Assembly: GCA_910890315.1 (NCBI GenBank) | Contig: CAJVGD010000013.1 | Coordinates: 1-64,000 of the forward strand | Direction: 5' to 3' | Source: Serendipita indica DSM 11827 | Lineage: Eukaryota; Basidiomycota; Agaricomycetes; Sebacinales; Serendipitaceae | DNA length: 64,000 nt | Part shown: positions 37,816 to 47,571 of the stretch, one piece after another | Position numbering within the stretch: the stretch's first letter is position 1 | Layout: each line of letters begins with the position of its first letter | Made by a program: the position numbers and the translations under genes | Notes under the pieces: model-generated | What the model saw: the letters and a program-made list of their open reading frames with translations, nothing else | Told to the model about the DNA's origin: nothing | The model's database searches: none

Positions 37816-38058
37816 GTGCGGACTCCCATGGAGTTACTCCCAACAGATCTGCAGAAATCAATCTTTGAGACTTTTGTTCTCCTTTTCTGTGGGAGCCCAA
37901 GGTTTCTCGGTACGATATCTTGCAAATGGCGTAGTGTTGCTTATTCCATGTCGGTCCTCTGGAGTCACATCGTACTGCGTAGCAAAACCTTGTCGCGCTT
38001 CGACACTCGGGCCCCTAACCCATCATATACAACCTCCGAAACCGAAAATGCACTCTAA
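37816..38058 (+). pseudogene. F-box gene fragment
   Basis: About 80 codons encode MELLPTDLQKSIFETFVLLF, SPRFLGTISCKWRSVAYSMS and VLWSHIVLRSKT. These align with the first 80 residues of the F-box genes starting at 38442 and 40908 (for example ELLQLVFEAFVLFHRGNPK). A stop follows after PSYTTSETENAL, where the relatives continue for another 370 residues. It is a truncated third member of the tandem family. Confidence 0.7.
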
Positions 38059-38441
38059 GACGTACTGAATCGAGCGGCTCTGGCATGGTCTACTCCGAGC
38101 AAGGCGTCAATCTGTCCCCGAATCGATACAATCATAATACTTCTCGACTAGACACCCCAGTTGGCCCCACTCGGAGACGCTGTATACACTGTACTGGTGA
38201 AAGGTATGGTGAAGACTATGGTTCAACGTCGAAAAAGTTTAGCACACTCTAGGTCGCTCTTCTTGGAATGAAATAGGTGGCATATACGATATCTAGACTA
38301 ACTGCATGAGCTTTCCCCGAGGTAAGATGGCGGCACCCGGTGGTTTGACTCCTTGTGTCCAATCCATTGGACTAAAGATTTTCAAACGAGTATATCCGAT
38401 TCTTTTCTTGGCCATAATCACAAACATTCGAGCGTGATTTC

Positions 38442-39800
38442 ATGGATTTTCTACCTACAGAGCTCCTACAACTGGTCTTTGAGGCCTTTGTGCTCTTCCA
38501 TCGTGGCAATCCAAAGACTCTTTGTACTGTATCACACAAATGGCTTAGCACAGCTCGTGTTACGCCTAGAATTTGGAGCCGTATCTCGTTATTTTCCGAT
38601 ATCCTCGTGCCATCACCACTCAGACGCCCTGACCCGTCCTACACGATATGCGTAACTGAACACGCACTCAAAACCGCCTTATGTATGGCAGGCTCGACAA
38701 ATCTCGACGTTTTTATTGGAGTAGAGGTTGTTGAGACACTCTCTGACACGTGGACGGCCATCGAAAGAGATTGGCTTGCAAAGAGATGCAAGAGGCTCAC
38801 CATAGTGGGGACATTTAGCTCTGGTAACCCTTGGATCCGCAACCTTGCGCATCTCGAGGAGGTGGTATTTCTCTACGGAATCATCCCATTCACAAACGTC
38901 TGCAAGGAGCTTCAGGAGAATAGTGTCAAATTGTTCTCATTAGAGGTGGGGATCAGCAATGCCCATCTACTCGCACAGTTTCCTAGCCTCGTCAGTCGAC
39001 TAAGGGATGTGCGAGTGGTTGGCGTGGATCGAAGACGTGGGGTACAGGAATGTACGCCGTTGCCCCTTGACTCGGTTGAGGAGCTCCTTTGGTCAGATTT
39101 ATCCTCCCGGAACCCGCTACCAGTGACTACAAACCGGCTCCGGACCCTCACCCTTGTCCTGTACCACGACTTCACCGTCCCTCATGCCGAATGGAATTCA
39201 CTCACAGAACTCCGCATTCTCTGTCCTGAAGGTTGGAGAGTGCGATTAGGTCAAGGATCGCTCTCTCTACTGGGTCTCAAAACTCTGGTCCTTCGGGGAG
39301 AGTGGGCAGAGCTACTATGGATCAACGCCCCCGCTCTCAAGACACTTGAACTATTACGAAAAAGTGGAAGGATAGATGGTTGCAGAGAGGCGCTTCTTGG
39401 CTGCATCCTGCGCCCACGAGTCGTGCATATTGAGATGTGTGTGACAGCGACGATACTGCTCCGGGTATTACAAGAAGCATGGTCGAACATTGAGCAGCTT
39501 CGTTGCACATATCGCTTCTCACAGGACATGTATCTATTTCCCAAGAAACTCCTCGATTACTTATCTCAATCGCGGTCCACTCACGGAACCGAAGAGATTT
39601 GTCCACGACTTGGAACATTCACGGTTATTCTCGACTACACATCAACAACGAACGCGTTGAACGATGTTGTACAGATCAAGGCAGCAATGGAAAAGATGTG
39701 CGAGAGCCGAGAAGCCTTTTCCCAGTTGACTGTGGCCCTTCTTTGTGTCGAAATGAGTGGACCATATGGGGTTTCGACGGAGTGGATGTCCTTTTCCTGA
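38442..39800 (+). CDS. F-box protein, tandem family A
   Basis: A single-exon gene of 452 residues starting at the ATG of MDFLPTELLQLVFEAFVLF. The N-terminal 50 residues are an F-box (LPTELLQLVFEAF...NPKTLCTVSHKWLSTARVTPRIWSRI). The rest is Leu-rich with irregular repeats (LRTLTLVLYHDF, LTELRILCPEGW, LKTLVLRGEWAEL, LKTLELLRKSG), consistent with an LRR-like substrate-binding body. It ends in YGVSTEWMSFS. A close relative lies at 40908 and a fragment at 37816, all on the same strand, indicating tandem duplication. Probable role: SCF ubiquitin-ligase adaptor; target unknown. The frame is intact. Confidence 0.82.
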   Translation: MDFLPTELLQLVFEAFVLFHRGNPKTLCTVSHKWLSTARVTPRIWSRISLFSDILVPSPLRRPDPSYTICVTEHALKTALCMAGSTNLDVFIGVEVVETLSDTWTAIERDWLAKRCKRLTIVGTFSSGNPWIRNLAHLEEVVFLYGIIPFTNVCKELQENSVKLFSLEVGISNAHLLAQFPSLVSRLRDVRVVGVDRRRGVQECTPLPLDSVEELLWSDLSSRNPLPVTTNRLRTLTLVLYHDFTVPHAEWNSLTELRILCPEGWRVRLGQGSLSLLGLKTLVLRGEWAELLWINAPALKTLELLRKSGRIDGCREALLGCILRPRVVHIEMCVTATILLRVLQEAWSNIEQLRCTYRFSQDMYLFPKKLLDYLSQSRSTHGTEEICPRLGTFTVILDYTSTTNALNDVVQIKAAMEKMCESREAFSQLTVALLCVEMSGPYGVSTEWMSFS

Positions 39801-40410
39801 GATGACGAAAGGCAAACAGGTGACTCCGCCTCTATAAACATCGGACTGGCTCGTATGCAAATGTATCCATGATCATGAAGACTGATATGATGGCAATAAA
39901 TGTTCGTCCGTTCGTTCCGCTTGAGCGCATCAGGAAGGTAGTCGAGTGAAATGCATCGTTGTCTAAGACTGAAAATATATATGGTGACATTATAGGATCC
40001 GGGATCGGGAATAACAAGTGAATGTTAGCACGCGTCGGTTTTCTTCTTGTAATAGAGCATGTGTTAAAGACGGTACTTACGTCTTTCTGACTGGCAGAGT
40101 CCCGGGTAGGGTCACGGTAGGTCTAATTATGCTTTACTTAGATTATTCCTCGACGTGAGGTTAATTAATTACTGTAATGTGACGCGTAAACTGGGCGAAG
40201 GGATCAGATATCAGACTAGCGAATGTTACATGGAAAATCGGGTCCTTTTATACCTTTCGACAAGCTTATGTAAGCATTATTTCGGAACTATTAGTCGGTA
40301 GCGGGAGTGCGTTGGAGGGCATAGGGTTGGTGGGAGTTGGAGGAACGGGGCAAGAGGAGTCCGAGACGAGGCAGCGATCCGACATCTTATATCGTGTCAT
40401 CTGTGTAGGC
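39801..40410. other. No recognised gene
   Basis: Intergenic DNA between two family A F-box genes; nothing seen apart from short frames. Confidence 0.4.
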
Positions 40411-40588
40411 GAGTCATCTATAGAGATGACTCTTGATGCAGGTAGGTCGTGCGCAGCCGTCCACATGCGAGCTTTTGCTCGCAGTGTCCAAAGCTGGCTA
40501 CGGCCGGACCCGCGTCATGAGTCAGGTAAGTGACTATTCTCGTTACCAATGACTCTGTACTAACATATACGAGTCATCCAGATGACTC
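40411..40588. promoter_or_regulatory. Cluster of TGACTC (Gcn4/AP-1-type) sites, partly palindromic
   Basis: GAGTCA or TGACTC occurs at 40411, 40427, 40518 (as the full TGAGTCA), 40550, 40571 and 40583. The first pair forms GAGTCATCT..AGATGACTC and the last pair GAGTCATC..GATGACTC, so two hairpins are possible. The cluster lies 320-500 bp upstream of the F-box gene at 40908. TGAGTCA is the known site of bZIP factors of the Gcn4/CPC1 type; regulation here is inferred. Confidence 0.5.
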
Positions 40589-40907
40589 TGAGTCTCGCAG
40601 GCTGGTCCGTAACAGCATGTTCCTTTATTATTTTCCTATCACCATTAAGTCGCCTACACCAAAGAGTCGTCCTTTGCACTCGATTTATTTCTCATATATA
40701 CTATCTACCTATCTGCTTGGGTACAGGGAGCCTTATCCTCACCTGACTTCCCTTACAAGTGCTCGACAGCCGTTAGGGTGCGGATCTCCTTCGGCTCCGA
40801 CCACGCGCATCAATTATCGTAAAGGTAGTTCGCTGGCCAAACCTGTCAGCACACAAGTTTTATTTACTCTTTCGCTCATAGATACTAGCAAGAAAGGTCC
40901 AAATTCG

Positions 40908-42647
40908 ATGGACTCTCTCCCTGCTGAGCTCTTGCAGGCGGTTTTTGAAGCCTTTGTACATATTTCTCGAGGGAACCCAAGGGCTCTCGGTCTTGTATCA
41001 CATAGATGGCGTAGTATTGTCTATGCGACACCATCCCTTTGGAGTCACATAGCATTGCTTGGCAAAACTAACTTGCGGCTACCCATCGGAGCCCCTGATC
41101 CGTCATATACGAGATGCCGAGCAGCAAAAGAACTTGAATCTATACTAATTCGAGCCGGTTCCATAAAGCTCGACGTCTGGATCTCTGTGGAGAGTATGGA
41201 GATACTCTCTGACAAGTGGACAACCATCGACAGTAACTGGCTCTCGAAGCGATGTCGGAAACTGACTATATATGGGGCCTCTTGGTCGGGAAACCCATGG
41301 ATCCGCCATCTTGCCGAGGTTGAGGAGCTGGTTGTATCTCGACCTCCGCTCCAGTCGGCAGAGCTCTGGGAGGACTTGCAGGAACACAGTATCAAGCTTT
41401 CATCGCTGGAGCTGTCTGGGGCTGATGTTCATCTGCTCGCACAGTTCCCTAAGCTTTCAAGGCGACTGAGGAATGTGCGAGTGATGGACTCCGAGGAGCT
41501 CAGGACGGTCAATTCCGAAAACTTGCGTCTTGACTCTGTGGAGTATCTTCTTTGGTCGGGTGCGCACCCTGGGAACCCAGTTCCCCCGACCACAACCCAT
41601 CTTCGGACGCTCAAACTTTACCGATATCGGGAGGTGGTGGTCCCAAAAGCCATATGGAACTCTCTCACCGAACTCTGGCTTCTCCGTCCTGTACGTGGAA
41701 GTGTGCGCTTGGTACAAGGCTCGCTTGCCCTTCTCGCCCTTAAAACGCTTATTCTAGAGGGCGATTGGGTGGAGCTCTCTTGCATCTACGCACCTGCCTT
41801 GAAAACCCTTCGAATGATGAGATGGTGGGCAACAGCTGGGGAGTGTAGATCGGCGCTCCTCTCGTGCACCCTGCGTCCGCCAGTCGTGTACATCGAGGTG
41901 TGCGTCACTGCAGCGACACTCTTCCTATTACTACAAGGCGTGTGGTCAGGTATCGAAGAACTTCATTGCATCTACAACTTTACAGACGACTTGGACCCAT
42001 TCCCTGAAAAACTCGCCGACCACCTATGTCAATCGTGGCTCACTCACGCCAAAGCGCCGATTTGTCCACAACTCACCACATTTACAATGCTCCTCGACTA
42101 TACATTGCGACCGGCCGCAGTGGGCGATGCCGTACAGGTAAAAGCTGTTGTAGGAAGATGGTTGAACGTCGAAAAGCCTTTGCTCCGCTTGCGATCGTTC
42201 TCCTTGGAATCAGGAAAAGTGGGATATATGGAGTTTCGACCGAGTGGGCGAGCTTTTCCTGAAGGGAGCAGGTTCATCTGGCCGTTGATAGCCATTGAAA
42301 TCGACTCTGATTTTGACGCATTGCACGTAAGAGATTTATATCATCGTAAACTACAAACTATGCACAAGTGTCCAAGCGAGGTCGTGAACAAGACGAAACA
42401 AATGCAAATGTACCAATGCCAAGTCCGTAAAGCGCCCAATCACAGCATCAAAGCCCGCACTCGCAGGTCATTTTCCACCGGCCAACCTTTTGACAAGAGA
42501 GCTCAGAGCGACCAAGCCCATGTTACAGCATTGGCGCCGGCGTCGGGGCGTCTCTCTTTGCAATACCAACTCCACAGGCAGGAACGGCCGCATTATTGGC
42601 GTCCCACTGATTCGGATATACGCAACCTTGGACAGGAACGCGCATAG
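40908..42647 (+). CDS. F-box protein, tandem family A, with altered C-terminus
   Basis: The ATG at 40908 begins MDSLPAELLQAVFEAFVHIS; the upstream extension of the open frame lacks a supported ATG. The first 415 or so residues follow the paralogue at 38442 closely (for example SGNPWIRHLAEVEELV, LLAQFPKLSRRLRNVRVMD, LKTLILEGDWVELS). Near 42155 the frame shifts by one base relative to the paralogue. The expected ending (KSGIYGVSTEWASFS) is read in the next frame and stops at 42262. The actual frame continues 140 residues with no family resemblance to a stop at 42647, inside the 3' end of the opposing GH5 gene. Either the gene has a new C-terminus, or it is a recent pseudogene, or one base is a sequencing error. 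Confidence 0.7.
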   Translation: MDSLPAELLQAVFEAFVHISRGNPRALGLVSHRWRSIVYATPSLWSHIALLGKTNLRLPIGAPDPSYTRCRAAKELESILIRAGSIKLDVWISVESMEILSDKWTTIDSNWLSKRCRKLTIYGASWSGNPWIRHLAEVEELVVSRPPLQSAELWEDLQEHSIKLSSLELSGADVHLLAQFPKLSRRLRNVRVMDSEELRTVNSENLRLDSVEYLLWSGAHPGNPVPPTTTHLRTLKLYRYREVVVPKAIWNSLTELWLLRPVRGSVRLVQGSLALLALKTLILEGDWVELSCIYAPALKTLRMMRWWATAGECRSALLSCTLRPPVVYIEVCVTAATLFLLLQGVWSGIEELHCIYNFTDDLDPFPEKLADHLCQSWLTHAKAPICPQLTTFTMLLDYTLRPAAVGDAVQVKAVVGRWLNVEKPLLRLRSFSLESGKVGYMEFRPSGRAFPEGSRFIWPLIAIEIDSDFDALHVRDLYHRKLQTMHKCPSEVVNKTKQMQMYQCQVRKAPNHSIKARTRRSFSTGQPFDKRAQSDQAHVTALAPASGRLSLQYQLHRQERPHYWRPTDSDIRNLGQERA

Positions 42648-44889
42648 GGGTGGTGTCTGCGTCATTCGCCCAGCCATCACCAACAGCAAACGTTGCACTG
42701 CTTCCGAGAGACGTGACAGTGACTCCGGGCATTGTAAGGAGTGAACCGGTGGGTGTATAACGGGGGACTGCAGCAGCCGCAAAGCCACCGCCAATGGCAC
42801 TCGGTGGCCATGGATAGGCGTCGAGGGCACCAACGCCGCCTTGACCGGTCCCACCAATCTGATACGGTTGAAGGGGGCCAGTAAAAGTATTGGTGGCTTG
42901 GCCCAGTCGTTGGCATTGACCGATAGAGTCACGAGGGTCGGTCGGCGACCAGCCTTCTTGGAGGCCAAGCTTGTATGACCAGAATGGTGCACGAACTTTG
43001 CCCGTCTGCAACGTCTCTCCAATCCTCCACGTCCAGAAGAACCAGTTTTGGAGCGCGTCCATGGTCGAAAGGCTCATTCCACGAAGAGCGTCCTTGGTGT
43101 CCTGACTCCACGTCGAATAGTCGTCCCATTGAGCGCAATCGCCGATACGTGTCGTCGATTCAAATGTTCCCTCGTACCGAGTACCTGGAAGTGGGTCAGC
43201 GTCGCCCTCTCCCCCACGTCCAACATACCTCTTCCAACGGCATTTAGGTAAAGTCCACAGTCATTTATAGCGTGCGACCACTCTCCCGCTGTTGTAAGAC
43301 CAAAGGCATTGGAGGCGTCGGCGAACATGCCAGCCCAACGGCTGCACGGGAGGGGGACAAAGCCAGAGGGCGGGAGGTCGATTGGTTCACCAAAGACGAG
43401 ATATGGATGATGATCCATTGCGAGTCGATCTGCAGTCGACGTGTAGCCAGTCCATCCGCTCATGCCGTAAAAGGCGTCGTGGATGGAGACATAGGGACCA
43501 TTGCCGGCGCCTGTTCCTCCTGCAGTTCGAATGATTCTATAGGCCTCGGCGTACCAAGCTTGCATGGCCTCTCTGGGATACCCCGAGCCAAAGTTGGAGC
43601 GGGGTTCGTTGAGGATGCCAAACATGGGGACGACGTCCCTGTACTCGGGTTGAGAGATGAACTCGGTAATGATGCGGATATAGTCGAGCGTTCTCTCCGC
43701 ATTGGCCAAGCCCATTACGCCGCGGAGAAAGTTGATATCGCCGAGCTTGCCGCTGTGGTTCCAGCCGTTTTGGGAACCTGGGACGGCGTGGAGGTCGAGG
43801 TTGATACGGAGGCCGTATTTGCGTGCCCAAGTGATAGCCTTGAGAAAGTAGGTCCAGCTGACGCGCTCGAGAAAGGGTTCGTTGTCGTATTTCTCGACGG
43901 CCCAAAAGGCAATGGGGATGCGAATCCAGTTGAGACCGGCAGCGGCAATCATGGCAAAGTCTTCTTCGACGATAAACGTCTTGTAGTGTTCCTCGATTGC
44001 GTTTAGGTTACCGTCGCGGGCCTGGATGAGCTCTGAGAGGGTCCATTCGTCGACTGCGTTTGGGTAAAAGGGCTCGTAGAGCGCTGGAGAAATGAACGGC
44101 TCTAGGTTGAGCCAACCGCCAAGGTTTACCCTGCAGGTGTGATTGGGTGAGAAGGCAATGACGTCGATGGCCCAAGAGAAACGAGGAAACTTACCCATAC
44201 ATCTTGTCGATGCCATAGCGCCATTGCTCGGCGAGCGAAGGCGTCCAAGACTGGGCCTTTGCAGAATTGTTCAGAGGGTTGGCGGGGTCATAGACCCAGT
44301 AGCCACCAAATGTATTATTGTAAGTGAATGTCGTCCCGTCTTCCTTTGTCACCAGTGAGCCGTCTCCACCCCAAGTAGGCGTGTTCGGGGGAGGAGTATT
44401 GCCCGAGTTGGTTCCACCGTTGTCCGTGTTCGTCCCCGAATCGCCACTACCGGTGCTCCCAACGTGTCCAGAATCCGAGTCGCGCTTTCTGACGACGACA
44501 AAGTAGACGGGGAGGACAATGGCGAGGACGACGATCACACATCCGACGACGGCAAACACGCCGACAAGGACCCGACGACGTGTGCGACGCTGAACAGGCG
44601 CAGGGAGCTCGTCTCTTTGTGATAGATTGTTAGCATTGGCAACCCCAGCGTCTTGCACTTTTTCTCTCGACGCGCCTTGGTCCTCGGGTTCGCCCTTTGG
44701 GTTGAGACCAGCAATGGATCCATAACCCGACGCGCGAGCTTCGAGTGTCGCTGACGATGCACGCGATGTATTGTCGAAAAACGCAGGGCGAGGTCGCGCA
44801 AAGTCGACAGGTTCTGTCGAGAGCAGCTGGGGACTGTCTCCTCCACTTCCAAGCTGCTCGTGAGCAGTCGTCTCTGCAGTTTGGGCCAT
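42523..44889 (-). CDS. Membrane-anchored GH5 exo-1,3-beta-glucanase
   Basis: It hydrolyses or remodels beta-1,3-glucan of the fungal wall. Exons 44889-44195, 44130-43229 and 43184-42523 (introns of 64 and 44 nt, phase kept) give 752 residues. The start at 44889 lies downstream of a TATA box (TATAAAG, about 45046-45052); the earlier ATG at 45072 is upstream of that box. Layout: a Ser/Pro-rich cytosolic tail, then basic RRTRRR followed by a membrane segment (VLVGVFAVVGCVIVVLAIVL), a Gly/Thr/Asn linker, then the GH5 domain (VNLGGWLNLEPFI, WIRIPIAFWAVE, LRINLDLHAVPGSQNGWNH). The acid/base Glu is in GILNEPRSN and the nucleophile Glu in TAGEWSHA. The end reads WFFWTWRIGETL, followed by a hydrophobic Gly/Ala-rich tail. 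This matches type II exo-glucanases of the exgD kind. Its last 125 bases overlap the converging F-box frame. Confidence 0.92.
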
Positions 44890-45345
44890 GGACAAAGTGC
44901 AGGCGGCGAGCACGGGGACGTCCAACCTAGCTGGGCCTATATCCTCACGGCCGCCAAGTCGACGAGAGAGCACGGCTTGGGAGGCCTCGCATCGGCAGCC
45001 AAGGCGGCTTTCGCAAACAAAGTCATCTACGGACTGCCACTTGATCTTTATACGCCTCGCATCGGAATCCATGGCCAGCTGCCCGGGTATCGCCTATACA
45101 GTTCAGAGATAAGTAAGCGAATAACAATTGCTGGTCCACGTCACTAAGCATCCACAGACGTATCGCGTAGTGTTGGTTCGACCCCGCCTTTTAGCGTACG
45201 CCCTCACCTCCCGTGATTGGTGCGCTTGCAGTCGACATCGGCTACGGCACCTCGCGCGGCTTCAAAACGGCGCTGGTTGAAAACATTTCATCGCATATAA
45301 GACCTCTTGTTGGGCTCCCTTCTCCTTCTGCAATCTCACCCCACT

Positions 45346-46833
45346 ATGGCCACTCACGTCCCGTCTAGCTCGACTCCCCCTCTGGGCAGACAAAGGGCCC
45401 TCGAACGAATTCCGCTCGAGTTATGGACGCTCATACTCCAAGACGTTGTTGCCGAGTACGCTCCAACTCTCAACGGCACATTTATCCACAACCTCGAGCT
45501 CATGCGCAACTGGAAAGACAACGAGCATCAACGGACGAGAGCAAAGGCGACGTCTTTGCGGCGTACACTCTCACTCGTCTGTAGAAAATTTTACCGCATC
45601 CTCGCCAACATGGACCATAGGGTCACCGTCGTAAGTGGCGGCTTGCTCACACAGCTTGGAATGCACAACCTTGAGCATTCAAAGAGCGTCTTCTTCTACC
45701 CAGCACAGGATAAGCTGGAACCCTCTCTACAAAGCGTAGAGTTTCTCGCCCTGCGCTTTCTGCATGTCGAGAATCTCCACTTTGACCTCTGCGACTTGCT
45801 CACCCGCTCACCGCGACTTTACGCTCTATCCATCGGGTTTCCATACCCCACATCTTTTCTCTGGAGCGTCTTTGACCACTCAGTGGCCAGTCAGCTAACA
45901 CACTTGTCTCTGACGATGAAAAGGGGCATGTGGCTGGAGCCAATTTCACTCCAGTCTCTCCATTTTCTCCGTCTAAATTTTGTTCGCTGGTGCGACTATA
46001 CGTTGACCACAAAGACGAGCGGGCGGGAGATAATGCCGTGCGCCTTTCCCCGGCTGTCCAGTCTCGTCTTGTGTGGACATATGGCAGAAGGGTGGTTCCC
46101 ACATCTAGTCCCCTTCTTGCAGCGTCATCGTGACACAGTCATCCGACACGCGAATGAGCTCATTCTCGTCCGGAGCTCAGGAGAAGAGGAGAAAGCAGTG
46201 ACGGCGCCCTACTTTGGAGCGCTCAAATTGTATCGTGCGTCGGTCAATGAACTCTTCGCAACTCCTCACAGCGCAAATCCTCTCCCTGGCGAGACGCTGC
46301 TGCCGCTCACCATGCTGCTCAATTCGAGAAGTATTCGCATCCTCGCAGGTCGGATAGAGGAGGAAGGTGCGGTGCCGAGTATGCAGACGGGTATTCGTCT
46401 CCCCGGAACGTTGTATAGCGTCAATCAAGTGATGATGTACAGACCATGGGACAAGACTGCACTCGAACTCGAGATACCCACAGATCCAGCCCACATCTCT
46501 GCCATTAGGTGGCTCATCTCGCGTGGAGTTCAGGTAGTTGATTGCCACGAGGTAGATTTTGACGACTTTGCAAACTTCTGTCCTCGGCCAGAGCAGACCG
46601 AAGAGGCCGAGGGTAATGCTGACGAAACCTTGACAAGCTCTAGTCCTCAGACAGAGCAGAATGAAGATGCCCCCGACGATGCTAACGAACCCACAGAAGC
46701 AGCGCTTCACAACCCCTACCCCTACCCCGACCAGCAACCACCCGTCATTCCGATCCTCCAGGGTCCCTCATCTTTATGGAGCCAATTCATCGATTTTTCT
46801 CTCGACTTACTGAGGCAGTCACTCCTATCGTAA
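45346..46833 (+). CDS. F-box-like protein, family B
   Basis: The TATA box at about 45293-45299 and an ATG at 45346 (MATHVPSSSTPPLGRQ) define a 495-residue single-exon gene. The N-terminus has ALERIPLELWTLILQDVV, an F-box-like helix, followed by a family-specific insert (PTLNGTFIHNLELMRNWKDN) and LSLVCRKFYRILANMDHRV. The middle is Leu-rich (LRFLHVENLHFDLCDLL, QLTHLSLTMKRGMWLEP). A conserved end, ISAIRWLISRGVQVVDCHEV and DFDDFANFCP, is followed by an acidic Glu/Asp/Thr-rich tail absent from most F-box proteins. The paralogue at 47572 keeps every block. Likely SCF adaptor; target unknown. Intact. Confidence 0.75.
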   Translation: MATHVPSSSTPPLGRQRALERIPLELWTLILQDVVAEYAPTLNGTFIHNLELMRNWKDNEHQRTRAKATSLRRTLSLVCRKFYRILANMDHRVTVVSGGLLTQLGMHNLEHSKSVFFYPAQDKLEPSLQSVEFLALRFLHVENLHFDLCDLLTRSPRLYALSIGFPYPTSFLWSVFDHSVASQLTHLSLTMKRGMWLEPISLQSLHFLRLNFVRWCDYTLTTKTSGREIMPCAFPRLSSLVLCGHMAEGWFPHLVPFLQRHRDTVIRHANELILVRSSGEEEKAVTAPYFGALKLYRASVNELFATPHSANPLPGETLLPLTMLLNSRSIRILAGRIEEEGAVPSMQTGIRLPGTLYSVNQVMMYRPWDKTALELEIPTDPAHISAIRWLISRGVQVVDCHEVDFDDFANFCPRPEQTEEAEGNADETLTSSSPQTEQNEDAPDDANEPTEAALHNPYPYPDQQPPVIPILQGPSSLWSQFIDFSLDLLRQSLLS

Positions 46834-47500
46834 GAAAGAGGGAGCAACACAGACCCAAAACTGTACTCTCTAAACACGCCATGTATTAGATCATTTTGTT
46901 CTCCTAAGCACATGCAATGACACTGTTTACTTATTCCGCGTCTCGGTGAAAGGTGGCAGCACCACTAAACCCGGACCAGGACTTCGTTGGTTATCCTAGG
47001 AGCGCGTTCTCTCTATCCCGAAACTTTTCCAGCCACCTCAACGAGGGCATATCGACATTCCGACGCACCAGTCCCCTAGAGCGCGCAGCAAAAGAGCCGC
47101 CTCGAGGAGCGAACCCGAACCCAACGCCCGTGTTTTCGTGGAAATCTCGTATGAATTACCTGATTTGCAGAATCTGATCCCGTCCGTTGGTTGCGAAACT
47201 AATGAGAAGCCGCTCGGGTTTGGATCGGTCGACCACAGGAGAATGTCGCCTGCTGGTCGATCTCAATATGCCAAATACATATGTATTGCAAAATGTGTGG
47301 GTACATTGTCCTAACCAGCTCTATCTACGTTGACATAATGTCAGCGACCCACCCCACCGTCACTCGGAATTCCAGAGGAGTTCAAGCAGACGTCGGCACA
47401 TTGTAGTCTTCCAATGGCTGCGCATGTGAGCGTAGATTGCTGGTTGAACGCTCTAGAAGACAAGAACGAGTGTGTTGAACCAACGGCTCGAGTTCAAATC
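46834..47500. other. No recognised gene
   Basis: Intergenic region between the two family B genes. A TATA box (CTATATAAGG, about 47503-47512) for the second gene follows it. Confidence 0.5.
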
Positions 47501-47571
47501 CCCCTATATAAGGAGAGCTCTGATCGACCTCGGGTTGATCTCTGTGGATTCTTTTCCCGTTTGGAGCCGGT

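Noticed and set aside
40530-40907. N-terminal extension of the F-box frame upstream of 40908
   Set aside because: The extension does not begin with ATG, has no family resemblance, and overlaps the TGACTC cluster; the F-box begins right at the ATG at 40908.
43272-44006. 244-codon plus-strand ORF inside the GH5 gene
   Set aside because: It is antisense to the conserved GH5 coding exon and has no recognisable motif.
44890-45072. Earlier ATG (45072) for the GH5 glucanase
   Set aside because: It lies upstream of the TATA box at about 45046-45052, so it would not be in the transcript.
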